Positions 40,663-51,181 of a stretch of DNA of 61,389 nt are shown here, one piece after another. Positions within the stretch are counted from its first letter, which is position 1; each line of letters begins with the position of its first letter. A program made the position numbers and the translations under genes. Location: positions 1-61,389 of the IMG/VR virus record IMGVR_UViG_3300025132_007241; one strand, 5' to 3'. The notes beneath the pieces are model-generated. The model saw nothing but the letters and a program-made list of their open reading frames with translations, did not search any database and was not told the origin of the DNA. This DNA comes from a virus.

Positions 40663-43600
40663 ATGAGCATTAAGAAGTATTTCGAAATTGCCGAAAACAT
40701 ACAGTCTCTCGCAAACAAGTCAGCCCAAGACATAGGGTCCGAGGTTGAGTCTGTTGGGTATCACGAGCAAGATATCATTGAGGAAGAGAGATTTATTCCC
40801 CGTATCGACTTTTCCAAGCCGGAAAACTTCGCTCGTTATGGTATGGCTGAGGAATACTATGAGTCTGCCATCAAGCGCATCTACAACACTTACCCTTATG
40901 ATGGTTCGCTGCAAGAGCGCCTCAAGTGGGTCAACGAATCGACATACCTCGACCTCTACATATATGACGAGAAATACCCCCGCACAACAGGATATATCAT
41001 TCTGTCAGCGGACGGCGCTGCCAGTCAGACTGTGGTCGACGGATACGGTCGCCCCACTACGCCAGAATACATTTATGTAAAGGGCGGACCAAACGTTAAT
41101 CCCAACGGGATGAAAAATACCGCGGTTAGCTTTACTGGATCAAATTATTACGAACCCTCCATGAACCGTGGCTCCAACCTGGAGCTAAATCTTTCATCCC
41201 AAGGCGCCTCTCTGGAGTTTTGGCTGAAAAAGTCAAGCTTCCCCGCTGTGGCAGTCGGTGCCCGCGAAGTTATTTTTGATGTCTCGACGGGCGCTGCCTC
41301 GTCCTCCGCCGGCTACGGACGTTTTCGCCTGGAGCTGAGCGGCAACTTAACTGACGGTTCGTCACCTGTCCAGCTCACCGCCATGTCCGGCGCCACTGGT
41401 ATCTACCGACAGTCTATTGCTGCGACCACGTTTACGAGCGCCTCGATAGCAGACAATAAGTGGCACCACTATGCAGTCACCGTTAAGAGCAGCGGGACAG
41501 ACCTGGTAACTAAGTTCTATGTCGATGGGTACCTTAATAAGGAAACTACCTTCAGCGGCAAGGCGGTGGCTGATCTGGATAGTACAACTCTCCGCGGCTA
41601 TGTCGGGGCTCTGTCAGCACCAGTATCAGGTGCTACCACCCCCAGCTCCACGGCTGCCGGCGATGGTAAGCTCGCTGCCTCATTGGATGAATTCCGATAC
41701 TGGAAGACGCAACGGACATCTAAAGACATAGGGAGGTTCTGGTTTACTCAAGTGGGTGGTGGCGTAAACACCGACCCAGAACCTTTTATTGAAACTCTAG
41801 AATCTGGTAACGTTGATTTGGGCGTTTACTATAAGTTCAACGAAGGCATTACGGGACAGTCGGCAACCGACAGCGTTGTTCTAGATTACTCTGGGCGCGT
41901 CTCAAATGGCGCATGGACTGGCTACAGCGCCACCGCTCGCAACACTGGTTCGGCAATTGTGTCTTCCTCCGCGGCCATCAAAGAGTTCCACGATCCAATT
42001 ATCTACTCCTTCCACCCTGATGTTGTATCTTTGAACGCGTCTCTTAAGCTTTCGGGCTCCGCTCACGATGTGACCAACAACGCGGCAGTGTACAACTCCA
42101 TCCCTGCGTGGATTACAGAAGAGGACCAGGAAGGTCAAAAGCAGCTTCTCCAGCTGACCCAGATCATGTCGAGTTATCTTGACACGGCGCAGCTGCAAAT
42201 TCAAAGCTTGAATAAACTGCGCGATAAACAATATCCTAGTGGTAGCGATAAGCCTCTCCCGTTTGCCGAGAAGCTTCTTGTTTCGCAGGGATTCATTGCC
42301 CCAGACCTTTTCTTGGATGCGGATTTACTAGAAAAGCTAGCTGATCGCAGCGAGGACCGAGTGTATGAAAAGTCTCTGCACGACATCAAGAATACGATTT
42401 ACCAGAACATCTATAATAACCTGACTTATATTTATAAGACCAAGGGCACTGAAAAATCGTTCCGTAACCTGATTCGTTGTTTTGGCGTGGACGAGGAGCT
42501 TATTAAGCTCAATATGTATGGCGACAACATCAGCTATACTTTGGAAAACAATCGCAAGAATGTAGTCGTTGCAGATAAGTTTGTTGATTTTAACACGGCA
42601 GAGAGTACAAATGCGGTGGTTTACAGCTATGCGGATGCAAGCAATGCCAATTCTGTAGGCGCAGTCCCGGTTAACTCTATCTTGACAGGGGGTTACGCAG
42701 TCACAATGGAGACTGAGATTCTCTTCCCTCGCAAGATGGAGGAAGATCGTCGCACCTATGTTAATACCAATGTTATTAGCTCTTCGTTGTTTGGCATGCA
42801 CTCTGCCAGTGCAACAGCGACGAACACCACCTGGGCAGGACCCGACACGGTTAACTTCCAGGTTTATGCCGAAAGAGACGAAATCTCCTCTACTAATGCG
42901 AAGTTTGTCCTCACAAGTTCTACAAATGGCTTAATTCCACGTCTTACATCTAGCTTAATTCAAGACCTCTACAACAACAATCGATGGAATCTGGCTGTTC
43001 GGATTAAACCAGCACAGTACCCACTTGCGGGATTGGTTAACTCCACGAGCAGCAACTACATTGTGGAGCTGCACGGCGTCCAGGCTGACTCTGGCGAAAT
43101 TCTCGAAGAGTTCACCGTGTCCCAGACCATTACGGCACCGACTCCTGGATTTGTTACAGGGTCTCGACGCGCCTACATTGGTGCCCATAGAACAAACTTT
43201 ACGGGCGCGGTACTGCAAAGTTCTGATGTCAAGGTAAACGCATGCCGTTTCTGGCTTGACTACCTCGATGATGACACGCTCCGTGCGCATATTTTAGATA
43301 CCGAAAACCATGGTCCACTACAGCCACACCTTTATGCTTTTGGATTTAATACCTGGGCCCAATTCGGCGATATCAAAAAAGCGGACACACTAGTCTTTAA
43401 CTGGGAGTTCCTACAGAACACAGGCTCTAATGCGTTAGGTCAGTTCTTAGTTAATGACCTAAGCTCAGGATCTGCTAACCTGACGCGCTTTGGATCGCTG
43501 GGCAATATTTTAAACAAGCAATATACGGCTAGTGGCTCGTTCTTTAAGGTGTCCTCGACAGACGCAATCGATAAAGATTTTGTAGTATCCTCCAAGCTGA

Positions 43601-46600
43601 ATCTTCCTGAGCATGTAGAATCCGTCGATATGGTACAGGTGGTTAGCCAGGAAGACACCGAAATCTTCACCTCCGAGTCACGACCAATAAACTACTACTA
43701 CGCTTTTGAAAAAAGCATGTATCAGGTTATCTCGACCCAAATTATCAATCACTTTGCTAACTTGAAAGACTTTCATAACCTGATTGGCGAGCCTGCGGAG
43801 AAATATCGCCCTGATTACAAGAAGATGCAAAAGCTGCGCCAACGCTTTTTTGAGACAGTACGCAACACCGAACTAGATTTTGATAAATTCTACGAGTACT
43901 ACAAATGGTTCGACAGCTCACTATCAGTGATGCTTGCGCAGCTCGTCCCAGCTTCAGCTGATTTTGCTGATAATATTTTAAACGTAATAGAAAATCATGT
44001 CTTGGAGCGCCCAAAGTATCGTCACAAGTTCCCGTTTATCGAGAAGATTGGTACACCGGACCCACTCAGCACAACAGCGCCAGCCGGAATGCCGACTAGC
44101 AATAACATCTATCCGATGTCAAGCCCAGATGGCAACTTTGGCTCAAACGATCGGTTTACCAAGCGCCAGCTTGGTTCTTCAAATCCCCCCGCGCAAAACG
44201 ACTGGAAAAAATTCCATGCTCCTGAAGATGGCAAGGCTAATAAAAATGCATACTGGCATCGCTATCGCGAAGAGCCAGTGGACTCGCCACGCAAAGACCT
44301 CATGGAGGCTATCAAGCAGACTTATAACCGTCGCTTAGGCTCGCCAGTCAAGTTCACTGCTGATGCTTCTAGTGTGGTCGCCGGCGTCGGGCGTCACCCA
44401 AACAACCGACCTGATTATGTTTTTGCTGCCACTGCGCCCTATGGTCCAACAGTTCCGGACACCAACATTCCAAAGAACGTAATGTTCGGCTATGGTGCTG
44501 ATGTCGAGGAGCTGATACCCACCAGTGATGAGTATTTCCCATCCCAGAAGCAGCGTTTAGGCTTTGGTCTTGATCCAGGGATTAACCATGACCCAGGTGA
44601 AATCAAGATGGATGGTAACATCTATGCACCGTTTAGCCTTTACAGTTCCTCCGTAAAAACGGGATACAACGACAACATCGTCCGCAAGTTTAAGTCTGGC
44701 TCCATGGTTACTAACCTTCACAATGATTTTGTTGGCAGCCGAGACATTCCAATGCAGGGACCATTCCCGGAGAAGTTTGTTGGAGGGCGCTTCTATCGAC
44801 ATACAGAGGTCAACCCGGGAACAGATACCCGGGAAAACCGTGCTGAAGGTTTCCGGATTGAGGTCGGCTCCCTTGCCCTACCATCGGTAGGTTATCTTGG
44901 AGTAGTGCCGCCCAACTATCCTTTTGGTTCCTCCCCTCCTGGCTCAGCGCCGTCTGGCTTCCTGCCTCGCTTGCCTACCGCTCAACGCCTTCGCGACGAG
45001 AGCGCAAAGCGTCCCGTAAACATCAAAAACATTCTGATGACGACAGCCTCAGCCGGCGTGCGGCTCTCGGGTACTATTACCCATGGCGCCATCGGCAACT
45101 ACCAGAAGAACTATCAAGTCATCAACACTGCAGGACGCATGGTTAATGATCCATTCTTTAAGGATCAGACATTCAAGTTTGCACCCTATCCGGAAACTCT
45201 CGCAACACGCGGTCGGTTCCCGCTCTATCTCGCCCCACCACTGGTTGGCAAATCCTATCTCTTCGACGGGTCTAATGACTTTGCAAAATCTAAAGATAAA
45301 ACTGCCAGTGACTGGAATACACTGATTGGTTCTTCCTCAGCCGGCGGCACCAAAGCTTACAGCATGTCCGTGTGGATATATGTAAATAATTGGGCTGGTG
45401 GTGATTCCGTTATGTCAATTGGACGATCCACCTATCTTCCTGGTGGTCGTGAAATCAACCTCTATGATGATGGCGGTGGTGATCTCGGAATTAGAGGAAT
45501 CGTGGGAGGTCTTAACTATCGAAGCTCAGACACAGCGATGACCACAGGGCGCTGGTATCATCTCACAGTTACCTATGCCGGCATGGCAGCAGGCTACGGC
45601 GGCACCACTGTCTTGCCTCTTATTTATGTTAACGGCGCCGACGACGGCGATAGTGGCAACACAAGCACACTAAGTCATGTTCAAGGAATTGGTACAACAG
45701 CTCTCCAACTAGGAAATTCCTCGACTCCAAGTAAGGGCTTCTTTGATGGGTACATGTGTGACGTCGCAGTGTACAACAAGCAACTTTCCGCGACGGAAGT
45801 GACAGAGCTTTATAATAGCGGACAGCGTTTCAATCCCCTAAACGCCACCTTCAGTAGCAACGTCATCACTTATCTTCCGATGGGCAACATGTCAACAGAT
45901 AGTGCAACAGTCATTACTGACCTTAAGGGTTTTGACAATCTAATTGGCGTAGACTTTACTTCGCCAATTAAGGAGGTTAGCCCTTCTGCACTGAGTCGCA
46001 CCGACTTCTCCGCCCTCGGCGGAGGTGGACTACCCGAAACGACCGCCAACACTGGGGGTGCCCTCAACTACATGATCCCACAGCGAACTGGTTCGGATTC
46101 TCAGGACACAGTTATTGTTTGTCGCTATGCAGGATCAGGCTATGAAGTCATGTCTCTTGGATACATGGATCCAGCGCACACTGAGCTGTCGGTATACAAT
46201 GCATCTCCATACCACAATCTTTCAATTATTGATCATGGTCTTTCGGGTTCTGCGTCTGTAGATCCCATCGCGGCCAAGACCATTACCGTGGTAGACCAGA
46301 TCGACAAGAACCGCGGTCTAGACCAGCGCGCTACTCTTCATTGCGGCAAGTTTGGCGCCGACTCGGCATATGGCACTGTCACGGCTGATACTTATGTAAC
46401 TGTTCCGTCGTGGCACAAGACCAACAGCAACCGCCGCCGCCGCATGGATAATAATGCTCTAGAGAACACGATGCCAGCCGGCAATCACACCGCGTCCGTC
46501 TATGATAACCTTTACGTCCAGCACGCGATCCCTCAGTCCACTCAGCAGTACGCTTGGGTAACTGGGTCGCTAATCCAAGGAAAAGCCATTCTCGGGCTTA

Positions 46601-49600
46601 CTAGACCCCTCTGCTTTAGTGCTTCGGTCCTTAACGAGTTAGTCACAAGTGGCGCTGTTCCCAATGCGGATTTTGTAGGTCTTCGACGCTATGTCCTTGA
46701 TCCAGTGAGTGCTTCAAGTCACATTCTTGGCTTCCCCCTAACTGCCGTACCAAGTTCGTCTTACTATAACTCTGATCTGGGCTTGCTCATGGCACCCACT
46801 CACAAGCGTTCCTTTGCAACGTCCTCGTACCTTAACACACTTATTAACAACCGCGGCGGTGCGTTTGGATATTCTAGCTGGAAGCAGCTCCGCGTAGGAG
46901 AAGGACCAGTCGCTCGCACTCTCCGTAAGGCTAACAAGATTGGGACTGTGGTGGCACCACCAACCATCCTTAATAAAATCGCAGGCAAAACAGTAGGAGC
47001 GATCACTCCAACACAGCCAAACACATTTGCGGATTACTTCGAGGCTCCAATCGCCAAGAATGCCTCGCCAATCAACTTCTATTTTGAGGACAACACAGAA
47101 AATTCAGACCCTGCAAACAACATCAATCTGACAGTTCCATACCGCAACTCGTTTGAGTACTTCACCAACAATGGCTTGAACAACCGCCTAGGACTAGAGA
47201 TAGACCTTGACACTCGCCGCGCGTATAATTCTGCCGTTGACTTTACATTGAAGAGTAATCTTAGTGTTATCGTGAATTATTCCGAAAGAGTATATCCTGC
47301 CGGAAGCAATGCGTATAAGCCAGAGGTTCGAGGACGTCAGAACTATACAATCAACAACATTTGGAATAAAGATCGTACGACTCGTAGCACGCCTTTGGGC
47401 GGCAAAGCCGATATCTTTAATTTGGGAATCATCGCCTCTGCGAGCATTTGGCCATTGGATGCACACCTTAATTTTACTATTACATCGTCAATCACCGCGT
47501 CCGATGGATCCGGCATCCTGCAGAATTCGTACAGCCGTTTCTACCATACTACCACAGCCTCTATCCAGCTAGCTCCCACATACGTTCAGCGCATCCCCAT
47601 GGGTTCAATTGGGGGACGTTCCGTCTTTGCGGGAGATACCCCGTGGTTAGCTCCAGCACAAGCCGGTAAAGATCCATACCAAGATTACACAACCTTCGCT
47701 GAGCGCATTCGTCTTGTAGGAAAGGATTATTCGATTCTACCGGAGTTCCGAATTAGTGAGCTGATGGAAACATATGTTATCCAAAAAGACGGAGACTTCC
47801 TAGCCAACATTAATAACGTCCTTACCCTAACAGGAGCCGCTACTCCCAACTCCTCAGAAGATGCGTTCTATCGAACATATACAAATGGGGATTTCCTGCG
47901 TTACTTTGGCGTTATTGACGACGATTTGAACGAGCAGCGCTCAGAAGATCTTAAGATTTTGCGCGACAAGGTTGTGCTTAAGTGCGATGCACTTGTAAAA
48001 TTCCTTCCGTATAAGGGTTTTTACCCCGCAGAGCGAACGCTAGAACTGTCGACATTGTTCTCCCAGTCATTTGGGAGAGCCTACTATAGGCGTTCCGGAG
48101 CGGACAATAAGATTATGCGCACCTTCTTCGAGCCGCTATATTCTCCAGGGATTATGTACAACACTATCAAATCCGGATTAGCAGTCAGCAACTTTATCAT
48201 CACTCGCGCTAATGCTAACCTGGTTCTGCCGCCCCCCTCTGCTTCGGTGAGCACCAATATGAGTGGACACTATAACGGCATCAATGTTGGACCACAAATT
48301 GTAATTTCTGGATCTGGCAAACAGTTCCCCACTATGGGCGGCGGCTCAGCTGGTCTGGGATGGCAGGTAACAAGGGTTCCTTTCGAAGCGTTACAACGTC
48401 CCGGAAGCTTCTTCCACGAAGATAATATAAGCGAAGTAGCAACGTCAGGCTCAACAATAGGAAATTCGTATATATATGACACGGGAATTTTCTCCTCCTC
48501 GCTTTACCTGGGTAATGCTCTCAATATTCTTCCTCGCCTAGACAAAGAAAGTAGCATACTCTATGAATTGGCTATGGATAATTATCTCTGTGAATCCAAC
48601 AGAATATTTATGGGATCTCTAGCCGGCTTTGAATCAAAGCGAGAAGAGTTATTCGAACCCGTAACATCGGGGTCCGTTTACGAGATGACCTTCAAGCTGT
48701 ACCGCACCCAGAATCTGGAGGGTTCCAGCCCAACTGTCGATCACAGCCGCTTTGAGATGTACGAGAACATCACTGCTTTTGGACCTTCCCTGGGATCATC
48801 TACTTCTCTTAGTTCACAACCTGACTTTTCACATCTTACCCCTCCCTACTATAACGGCTCTGCAAAAGTCACCTTTTACTATACCGCAAGTTTCTCTGGT
48901 CGCCCGACGCTAGATGAAATTTTTGCCAACACTAATTTGCTGTTTGATAGATTTGGAGTTACTAATACATTTGATTCTCTGCAGGGAACAACGCCTCTGA
49001 CTCCTTATGGAAAAAGCGATAGAATAATGCAAATAGATCAATCGTTTAACTTGCTGGGAATCGTGCCCACGGTACCGCCCGGGACAACAGCTCAGAAAAA
49101 CCAGTGGCTAATCCAGTCTAAGTACGAGTGCCCGATTTTAAACTTTGCCAACGTAAGTCAGTCCTTTGCTCCTGCCACAGTGGGCATTGGCTCAATAACC
49201 CCCGCCACCCTTAATACCAGAGGAATGTGGCATCAGTACGGCAGTCTTCCAAGTGGTTCCGGCATCGGCGTCTTCGCGGAGATTTCCAACATAGAAGGAG
49301 ATAATCCCTCGTTGGCAGAAATTGTTGGGTTTGATACTGGAGTTGCGAAGCGTATTGGTATTGTCAATCAGGAATACTCACTAGAAGAAGCCATTGTAGC
49401 TATTCCCTATAAACAAACTAACAACCGTCGCAAGTTTATTAAGTTCACCGACGAGACAAAACGCTCCGAGACTTACCAGAAGCTTACTAGTGCCATGCAA
49501 AAGTATGTTTTCCCACCGCGGTTTGATTTTATGGAATTTGATTCGGTCGATCCTGTTCTGATGTATGTTTTCGAATTCAGTGCGAAGTTGTCGCAGCAAG

Positions 49601-50247
49601 ACCTTAGCGACATCTGGCAAAACCTACCACCTTCAATCAATGAAAAATTTGAGACCAAAGAAGCAGTGGTTGAGGAAAGAGAATTGTTAGACCTCATTTT
49701 GGATAAAGATGCAGATACACACTGGATGGTTTTCAAGGTTAAGAGGAAGGGTACACGCAACTACGAGAAGTACCGACGATCGCTTGTTTCCAACGCTGAT
49801 CTTAGCTCCTTCCCAGACACATCTCGTACTCCGTACAGTTATAATTGGCCTCATGACTATTTTTCTCTGGTTGAGCTGGCGAAGATGGACGAAAAGGTGC
49901 AGTACGCATCGCGAGATCTTGCTCCACCAGCACCCACTCGAACTGGTGATGACACACCTCCGCCCGCCATTGCAAGCGTCGGCGCAAGCACATCGAGAGC
50001 ACGCCCAGCGACATCAGGTGCTCCAGGCTCCGCTGCATCATTAGCCAACCCGGAGCAGGCTGTTACCACGAGGACACCACAGACACAAACTGCAACCGCA
50101 CCGACCACCACCAGGGTCCAACAAACTGCAGCCACTACCACGGCTGCTGCCACCCAGGCGCCTCAAACTACTACAACTCAGGCACCACGCACAACTCGTA
50201 CCACTAGAGGTCGCGGCTCCGGCGGCGGAAGAGGAGGTAGCTACTAA
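40663..50247 (+). CDS. Giant LamG-containing virion protein (3194 residues)
   Basis: The largest gene in the window. LamG/concanavalin-A-like modules occur at about residues 150-360 (VSFTGSNYYEPS to DEFRYWKTQRTSKD) and about 1530-1725 (SYLFDGSNDFAK to TEVTELYNSG). A helical and mixed region lies at about 480-720, including YLDTAQLQIQSLNKLRD and TYIYKTKGTEKSFRNLI. The long remainder is beta-rich and Ser/Thr-rich. The last 110 residues (about 3085-3194) are low-complexity Ala/Thr/Pro/Gln, ending in an Arg/Gly-rich run. LamG domains often bind glycans, so it may contribute to host attachment at the baseplate or tail periphery. It starts 7 bases after the previous stop and shares a base with the next start. 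Confidence 0.75.
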   Translation: MSIKKYFEIAENIQSLANKSAQDIGSEVESVGYHEQDIIEEERFIPRIDFSKPENFARYGMAEEYYESAIKRIYNTYPYDGSLQERLKWVNESTYLDLYIYDEKYPRTTGYIILSADGAASQTVVDGYGRPTTPEYIYVKGGPNVNPNGMKNTAVSFTGSNYYEPSMNRGSNLELNLSSQGASLEFWLKKSSFPAVAVGAREVIFDVSTGAASSSAGYGRFRLELSGNLTDGSSPVQLTAMSGATGIYRQSIAATTFTSASIADNKWHHYAVTVKSSGTDLVTKFYVDGYLNKETTFSGKAVADLDSTTLRGYVGALSAPVSGATTPSSTAAGDGKLAASLDEFRYWKTQRTSKDIGRFWFTQVGGGVNTDPEPFIETLESGNVDLGVYYKFNEGITGQSATDSVVLDYSGRVSNGAWTGYSATARNTGSAIVSSSAAIKEFHDPIIYSFHPDVVSLNASLKLSGSAHDVTNNAAVYNSIPAWITEEDQEGQKQLLQLTQIMSSYLDTAQLQIQSLNKLRDKQYPSGSDKPLPFAEKLLVSQGFIAPDLFLDADLLEKLADRSEDRVYEKSLHDIKNTIYQNIYNNLTYIYKTKGTEKSFRNLIRCFGVDEELIKLNMYGDNISYTLENNRKNVVVADKFVDFNTAESTNAVVYSYADASNANSVGAVPVNSILTGGYAVTMETEILFPRKMEEDRRTYVNTNVISSSLFGMHSASATATNTTWAGPDTVNFQVYAERDEISSTNAKFVLTSSTNGLIPRLTSSLIQDLYNNNRWNLAVRIKPAQYPLAGLVNSTSSNYIVELHGVQADSGEILEEFTVSQTITAPTPGFVTGSRRAYIGAHRTNFTGAVLQSSDVKVNACRFWLDYLDDDTLRAHILDTENHGPLQPHLYAFGFNTWAQFGDIKKADTLVFNWEFLQNTGSNALGQFLVNDLSSGSANLTRFGSLGNILNKQYTASGSFFKVSSTDAIDKDFVVSSKLNLPEHVESVDMVQVVSQEDTEIFTSESRPINYYYAFEKSMYQVISTQIINHFANLKDFHNLIGEPAEKYRPDYKKMQKLRQRFFETVRNTELDFDKFYEYYKWFDSSLSVMLAQLVPASADFADNILNVIENHVLERPKYRHKFPFIEKIGTPDPLSTTAPAGMPTSNNIYPMSSPDGNFGSNDRFTKRQLGSSNPPAQNDWKKFHAPEDGKANKNAYWHRYREEPVDSPRKDLMEAIKQTYNRRLGSPVKFTADASSVVAGVGRHPNNRPDYVFAATAPYGPTVPDTNIPKNVMFGYGADVEELIPTSDEYFPSQKQRLGFGLDPGINHDPGEIKMDGNIYAPFSLYSSSVKTGYNDNIVRKFKSGSMVTNLHNDFVGSRDIPMQGPFPEKFVGGRFYRHTEVNPGTDTRENRAEGFRIEVGSLALPSVGYLGVVPPNYPFGSSPPGSAPSGFLPRLPTAQRLRDESAKRPVNIKNILMTTASAGVRLSGTITHGAIGNYQKNYQVINTAGRMVNDPFFKDQTFKFAPYPETLATRGRFPLYLAPPLVGKSYLFDGSNDFAKSKDKTASDWNTLIGSSSAGGTKAYSMSVWIYVNNWAGGDSVMSIGRSTYLPGGREINLYDDGGGDLGIRGIVGGLNYRSSDTAMTTGRWYHLTVTYAGMAAGYGGTTVLPLIYVNGADDGDSGNTSTLSHVQGIGTTALQLGNSSTPSKGFFDGYMCDVAVYNKQLSATEVTELYNSGQRFNPLNATFSSNVITYLPMGNMSTDSATVITDLKGFDNLIGVDFTSPIKEVSPSALSRTDFSALGGGGLPETTANTGGALNYMIPQRTGSDSQDTVIVCRYAGSGYEVMSLGYMDPAHTELSVYNASPYHNLSIIDHGLSGSASVDPIAAKTITVVDQIDKNRGLDQRATLHCGKFGADSAYGTVTADTYVTVPSWHKTNSNRRRRMDNNALENTMPAGNHTASVYDNLYVQHAIPQSTQQYAWVTGSLIQGKAILGLTRPLCFSASVLNELVTSGAVPNADFVGLRRYVLDPVSASSHILGFPLTAVPSSSYYNSDLGLLMAPTHKRSFATSSYLNTLINNRGGAFGYSSWKQLRVGEGPVARTLRKANKIGTVVAPPTILNKIAGKTVGAITPTQPNTFADYFEAPIAKNASPINFYFEDNTENSDPANNINLTVPYRNSFEYFTNNGLNNRLGLEIDLDTRRAYNSAVDFTLKSNLSVIVNYSERVYPAGSNAYKPEVRGRQNYTINNIWNKDRTTRSTPLGGKADIFNLGIIASASIWPLDAHLNFTITSSITASDGSGILQNSYSRFYHTTTASIQLAPTYVQRIPMGSIGGRSVFAGDTPWLAPAQAGKDPYQDYTTFAERIRLVGKDYSILPEFRISELMETYVIQKDGDFLANINNVLTLTGAATPNSSEDAFYRTYTNGDFLRYFGVIDDDLNEQRSEDLKILRDKVVLKCDALVKFLPYKGFYPAERTLELSTLFSQSFGRAYYRRSGADNKIMRTFFEPLYSPGIMYNTIKSGLAVSNFIITRANANLVLPPPSASVSTNMSGHYNGINVGPQIVISGSGKQFPTMGGGSAGLGWQVTRVPFEALQRPGSFFHEDNISEVATSGSTIGNSYIYDTGIFSSSLYLGNALNILPRLDKESSILYELAMDNYLCESNRIFMGSLAGFESKREELFEPVTSGSVYEMTFKLYRTQNLEGSSPTVDHSRFEMYENITAFGPSLGSSTSLSSQPDFSHLTPPYYNGSAKVTFYYTASFSGRPTLDEIFANTNLLFDRFGVTNTFDSLQGTTPLTPYGKSDRIMQIDQSFNLLGIVPTVPPGTTAQKNQWLIQSKYECPILNFANVSQSFAPATVGIGSITPATLNTRGMWHQYGSLPSGSGIGVFAEISNIEGDNPSLAEIVGFDTGVAKRIGIVNQEYSLEEAIVAIPYKQTNNRRKFIKFTDETKRSETYQKLTSAMQKYVFPPRFDFMEFDSVDPVLMYVFEFSAKLSQQDLSDIWQNLPPSINEKFETKEAVVEERELLDLILDKDADTHWMVFKVKRKGTRNYEKYRRSLVSNADLSSFPDTSRTPYSYNWPHDYFSLVELAKMDEKVQYASRDLAPPAPTRTGDDTPPPAIASVGASTSRARPATSGAPGSAASLANPEQAVTTRTPQTQTATAPTTTRVQQTAATTTAAATQAPQTTTTQAPRTTRTTRGRGSGGGRGGSY

Positions 50248-51179
50248 TGGAATTCTTTAACAAAAAAGAGGAAGTACTGAATGTCGAATTGACAGAGTAC
50301 GGAGAGTATCTTCTGGCTATCGGGAAGCTCAACCCCACATTTTATGCTTTCTTCGACGACGATGTACAGTACGACACTTTGGGTTCGGGGTACACAGAAA
50401 CACAGAACGATATCGCCAATCGTATTCAATACGATACCCCGCAACTCAAGATATTGAAAAACCGTACAGGCGCAGAAACACGCGTTGAGCGCTCCCTTTC
50501 CTCAGTTAGTGGGGGAGTGGGAACCCTAAGTGCTAATTCAACAACAGACGAGTACATCGAAATATTCCGCGCCCAACAAGATTTTGAGGATGGCACCAAG
50601 CTTGCCACCTATCCTATCGGTACCTCAATGCTTACAACCCCCTACAATGCCTCGTGGCAGCTGGAGGTATTGTCCGTTCCTGAAATTACTAGTGCCACTC
50701 GCACATTTGAGCCAGCTCCTCAAGGAAACATAGAGAATATACCCCAGGTTAATATCACCGTGGACTACGAAACCTACTTCCGTGACGGAGAAGTGAACGA
50801 TGAATCTATTACAGGATACCTCCAGGGCGAAAACATTTTTTTGGCTATGCGTGACAATTATCTTATGATTGAATTGATTGAAAATAATACAGTTTTTGAA
50901 AAAGATAATTTCGAACTTGAGGTTTACCATTCCTCATCTGGAGAGAACGGTGTAGGATCACTAACACAGAAGCAGTTTTTTGTAGACACCGAGACGTCCC
51001 AGTTTGGGGAGCCTAACCCGAACGAGGTCGAGTACTTTATGAATGTCCTTCTTGACGGAGACATTCCGCAAGAAGTTCTTTCGCAACTAGGTATATCTGA
51101 AGCAGTGGTCAATACGAGCGCCACTCGACTCCGCCTCAACCGCGACCTATATGAAACTGACAACGAGGAGCCCTGCTAG
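50247..51179 (+). CDS. Virion structural protein, unknown
   Basis: A 310-residue acidic protein. The N-terminus FFNKKEEVLNVELTEYGEYLLAIG and the following FYAFFDDDVQYDTLGSGYTE resemble structural proteins of uncultured marine large phages, as far as I recall, but no function is assigned. It shares a base with the giant gene's stop and lies 2 bases from the next start, so it is part of the same transcription unit. No signal or membrane segment. Confidence 0.65.
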   Translation: MEFFNKKEEVLNVELTEYGEYLLAIGKLNPTFYAFFDDDVQYDTLGSGYTETQNDIANRIQYDTPQLKILKNRTGAETRVERSLSSVSGGVGTLSANSTTDEYIEIFRAQQDFEDGTKLATYPIGTSMLTTPYNASWQLEVLSVPEITSATRTFEPAPQGNIENIPQVNITVDYETYFRDGEVNDESITGYLQGENIFLAMRDNYLMIELIENNTVFEKDNFELEVYHSSSGENGVGSLTQKQFFVDTETSQFGEPNPNEVEYFMNVLLDGDIPQEVLSQLGISEAVVNTSATRLRLNRDLYETDNEEPC

Positions 51180-51181
51180 AA

